This document shows, in pieces, positions 5,737 to 7,266 of a stretch of 7,266 nucleotides of DNA (position 1 is its first letter; each line of letters starts with the position of its first letter). The notes below the pieces were generated by a model that ran no database searches, had not been told where the DNA came from, and saw only the letters and a list, made by a program, of their open reading frames with translations. The translations under genes were made by a program, and so were the position numbers. The DNA lies in NCBI GenBank assembly GCA_900765125.1, contig CAAFQL010000365.1, positions 1 to 7,266 of the forward strand, written 5' to 3'. This stretch comes from Oscillospiraceae bacterium. Lineage in GTDB: Bacteria; Bacillota; Clostridia; Oscillospirales; Ruminococcaceae.

Positions 5737-6699
5737 ATGGCTAAAAAACAGATACCTTCAGATATTCCGGGTTATCTTTTTACGGGTTTTCTTGAGGCAG
5801 GAAAGACACAGTTTATTCAGGGTACATTTGAAGATAAACGTTTTAATGGAGGCGAAAAAACACTTCTTCTTATTTGTGAAGAAGGCGAAGAAGAATATGA
5901 TATGTCATCATATCCATTTAAGAATATATACCTTCGTACGATAGACGATCCATCAGAGCTTAATCCTGATAATCTAACTGCACTTCTTAAAGAAACAGGT
6001 GCAGAGCGTGTAGTTGTTGAGTATAACGGTATGTGGCAGCTTCAGAACCTTTTTAATAATCTTCCTGATACATGGGCTGTTTATCAGGAAATGATGTTTG
6101 TAGATTCTACGACATTTTTAAATTATAATGCAAATATGAGAAGTCTTGTTGTAGATAAGCTGAATACCTGTGATCTTGTGGTATTTAATCGCTTTTCAAA
6201 GGATTTTGACAAGATGGAATTCCATAAAATAGTACGTGCAATAAGCCGCAGGACTGATATTGCATATGAGTATTCCAATGGACAGGTAGAATATGATGAT
6301 ATAGAAGATCCGCTGCCATTTGATATAAATGCAGATAAAATCGTTATTGAGGATTCTGATTTTGCACTCTGGTACAGGGATATTATGGAAGAACCTCAGA
6401 AGTATAACGGAAAAACTATTAAATTTCGTGGACTCGTTGCTATGGATTCTAAATTCCCAAGTGGAATGTTTGCGGTTGGCAGACACGTTATGACCTGCTG
6501 TGTTGATGATATAAGCTATTGCTGTGTTGTTGCGGAGTGGAAGAACTCTGCTTCTCTTCAAAGTAGACAGTGGGTGAATGTAACGGGTACTATCGAAGTC
6601 AGAAAACATAAGCTGTATCGTGGAAAGGGGCCTGTGCTGAATGTTTCAGAGGTAGTACTTACATCTGCTCCTGCACAGGAAGTTGCTACATTTTATTAA
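5737..6699 (+). CDS. G3E GTPase-like protein with C-terminal TIGR03943/YcgQ-like domain
   Basis: The 320-residue protein has two parts. The N-terminal ~200 residues resemble a COG0523 G domain: a P-loop GFLEAGKT (17-24), RVVVEYNGMW (91-100) where the conserved Glu/Ser-Gly block is expected, and VVFNR (148-152) as a possible NKxD remnant. The CxCC metal motif of the family is absent. The C-terminal part (about 222-318) starts with YNGKTIKFRGLV and holds FAVGRHVMTCC (245-255), YCC (261-263) and QWVNVTGTIEV (278-288). This follows the pattern of the TIGR03943/YcgQ family, which is found with predicted permeases and metal homeostasis genes. The two CC pairs could bind metal. It is translated 12 bp after the His-rich GTPase and probably acts with it. 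No membrane segment is seen. ATG 5737 is preferred over GTG 5728 because of the RBS at 5723-5728. The fusion assignment is from pattern memory, not a search. Confidence 0.72.
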   Translation: MAKKQIPSDIPGYLFTGFLEAGKTQFIQGTFEDKRFNGGEKTLLLICEEGEEEYDMSSYPFKNIYLRTIDDPSELNPDNLTALLKETGAERVVVEYNGMWQLQNLFNNLPDTWAVYQEMMFVDSTTFLNYNANMRSLVVDKLNTCDLVVFNRFSKDFDKMEFHKIVRAISRRTDIAYEYSNGQVEYDDIEDPLPFDINADKIVIEDSDFALWYRDIMEEPQKYNGKTIKFRGLVAMDSKFPSGMFAVGRHVMTCCVDDISYCCVVAEWKNSASLQSRQWVNVTGTIEVRKHKLYRGKGPVLNVSEVVLTSAPAQEVATFY

Positions 6700-6717
6700 A
6701 ACATAAAACTCAAACTC

Positions 6718-6726
6718 GGAGGTGAG
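6718..6726 (+). promoter_or_regulatory. Shine-Dalgarno overlapping the only conventional start of the ABC-F gene
   Basis: GGAGGTGAG is near-perfect, but the in-frame GTG at 6722 lies inside it. Its GGAGG core is correctly spaced (8 bases) for an ATA codon at 6731, so the true start is uncertain. Confidence 0.55.
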
Positions 6727-7266
6727 AAAAATACTCATTCGTCTGAACGATGTAAACAAGGTATATAATGGTGAACCTCTTCTTAGAAATATTGATCTCA
6801 CAATTGAGGATAGGGACAGAATAGGTCTTATCGGAGTAAATGGCTGCGGAAAGTCTACGCTTTTAAGACTTATCACAGGACAGATTCTTCCCGATCATAT
6901 TACGGACGGCGATGGAGAAATTGCATATTCAGGAAAGACTACTATAGGCTATCTGGAGCAGATGAGCGGTCTTGACAGAGAAAATACCGTATGGTCTGAG
7001 ATGCAAGGTGTATTCAGTGAACTGCTGTCTGCTGAGAAGAAAATGCACAGTCTTGCCGGTCAGCTTGACTCAGGGGATACTGCCGCTGTGGAGGAATATC
7101 ATCGACTTCAGAGCTGGTTTGAAAGCAATGACGGATATCGTATTGATGTCAGGATAAAAACCATTCTAAGCGGCATGGGATTTGGAGAAGAGTGCTATGA
7201 CAGAATTATCAGCGGATTCAGTGGCGGTGAAAAAACACGTCTTGCTATTGCTAAACTGCTCCTTGA
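6722..7266 (+). CDS. ABC-F family ATP-binding protein, N-terminal part (3' end outside window)
   Basis: The visible ~181 residues are the first nucleotide-binding domain of an ABC-F protein (Uup/YdiF type). These are soluble twin-ATPase proteins without membrane domains that act on ribosomes, in translation rescue or antibiotic resistance. Seen here are an early IRLNDVNKVYNGEPLL strand region, Walker A GVNGCGKST (38-46), a Q-loop in YLEQ (77-80) and the signature FSGGEKTRLAIAKLLL (166-181), with F where many members have L. Walker B and the second domain lie outside the window. Numbering assumes GTG 6722, the only conventional start in frame near the beginning, but that codon sits inside the SD. 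Initiation at ATA 6731, giving a typical MLIRLNDVNKVY start, or an error in the sequence are alternatives. It follows the second GTPase by 22 bp with no terminator between, so it is probably part of the same operon. Confidence 0.85.
   Translation, partial: MRKILIRLNDVNKVYNGEPLLRNIDLTIEDRDRIGLIGVNGCGKSTLLRLITGQILPDHITDGDGEIAYSGKTTIGYLEQMSGLDRENTVWSEMQGVFSELLSAEKKMHSLAGQLDSGDTAAVEEYHRLQSWFESNDGYRIDVRIKTILSGMGFGEECYDRIISGFSGGEKTRLAIAKLLL

Noticed and set aside
6972..7157. 61-codon + frame inside the ABC-F gene
   Set aside because: It is a shadow; the overlapping frame carries Walker A and the ABC signature.

Overview
The window looks like chromosomal DNA of a low-GC, Gram-positive, anaerobic Clostridia member, probably of the Ruminococcus/Oscillospiraceae type. 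This is inferred from strong AGGAGG-type ribosome binding sites, sigma-A-like promoters, AT-rich spacers, and several proteins that resemble clostridial families (a DUF5662 protein, a His-rich CobW-type GTPase, a compact class B PBP). No phage, plasmid, CRISPR, rRNA or tRNA sequence is visible. All genes read on the + strand.

Bases 1-1484 are clearly more AT-rich than the rest. They hold three short, accessory-looking genes: the C-terminal part of a rhomboid intramembrane protease (cut by the left edge, but with HxxxN, GSSG and catalytic His visible), a RimJ/RimL-like GNAT acetyltransferase, and a small polytopic membrane protein with a TTG start. The stop codon of the last gene lies at the outer end of a 107-bp MITE-like inverted-repeat element (1482-1588). 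A good rho-independent terminator follows at 1626-1652.

Bases 1664-4411 start with a sigma-A promoter. They encode a DUF5662 protein with HD-phosphohydrolase-like His/Asp pairs, the D-aminoacyl-tRNA deacylase Dtd 24 bp downstream, and then, after its own candidate promoter, a 536-residue class B penicillin-binding protein whose third catalytic motif reads KTS instead of KTG.

Bases 4434-7266 look like a metal-handling operon. A strong promoter (TTGCAA, 17 bp, TATACT) overlaps a small inverted repeat and precedes two adjacent G3E/COG0523-type proteins. The first is a CobW-like GTPase with a CxCC motif and a roughly 99-residue His/Cys-rich insert made of 34-residue tandem repeats, placed between the GTPase and CobW-C domains. 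The second, 12 bp later, keeps a P-loop but lacks CxCC; its C-terminal third resembles the TIGR03943/YcgQ domain with two CC pairs. Together they suggest delivery or storage of a transition metal, most likely zinc, though no Zur box was seen. An ABC-F ATPase follows after 22 bp with an ambiguous start codon and runs off the right edge.

The most noteworthy items are the His/Cys repeat array, the GTPase/TIGR03943-like fusion beside it, and the MITE-like element. None amounts to a demonstrated new system, but the paired-GTPase operon is the best candidate for follow-up.
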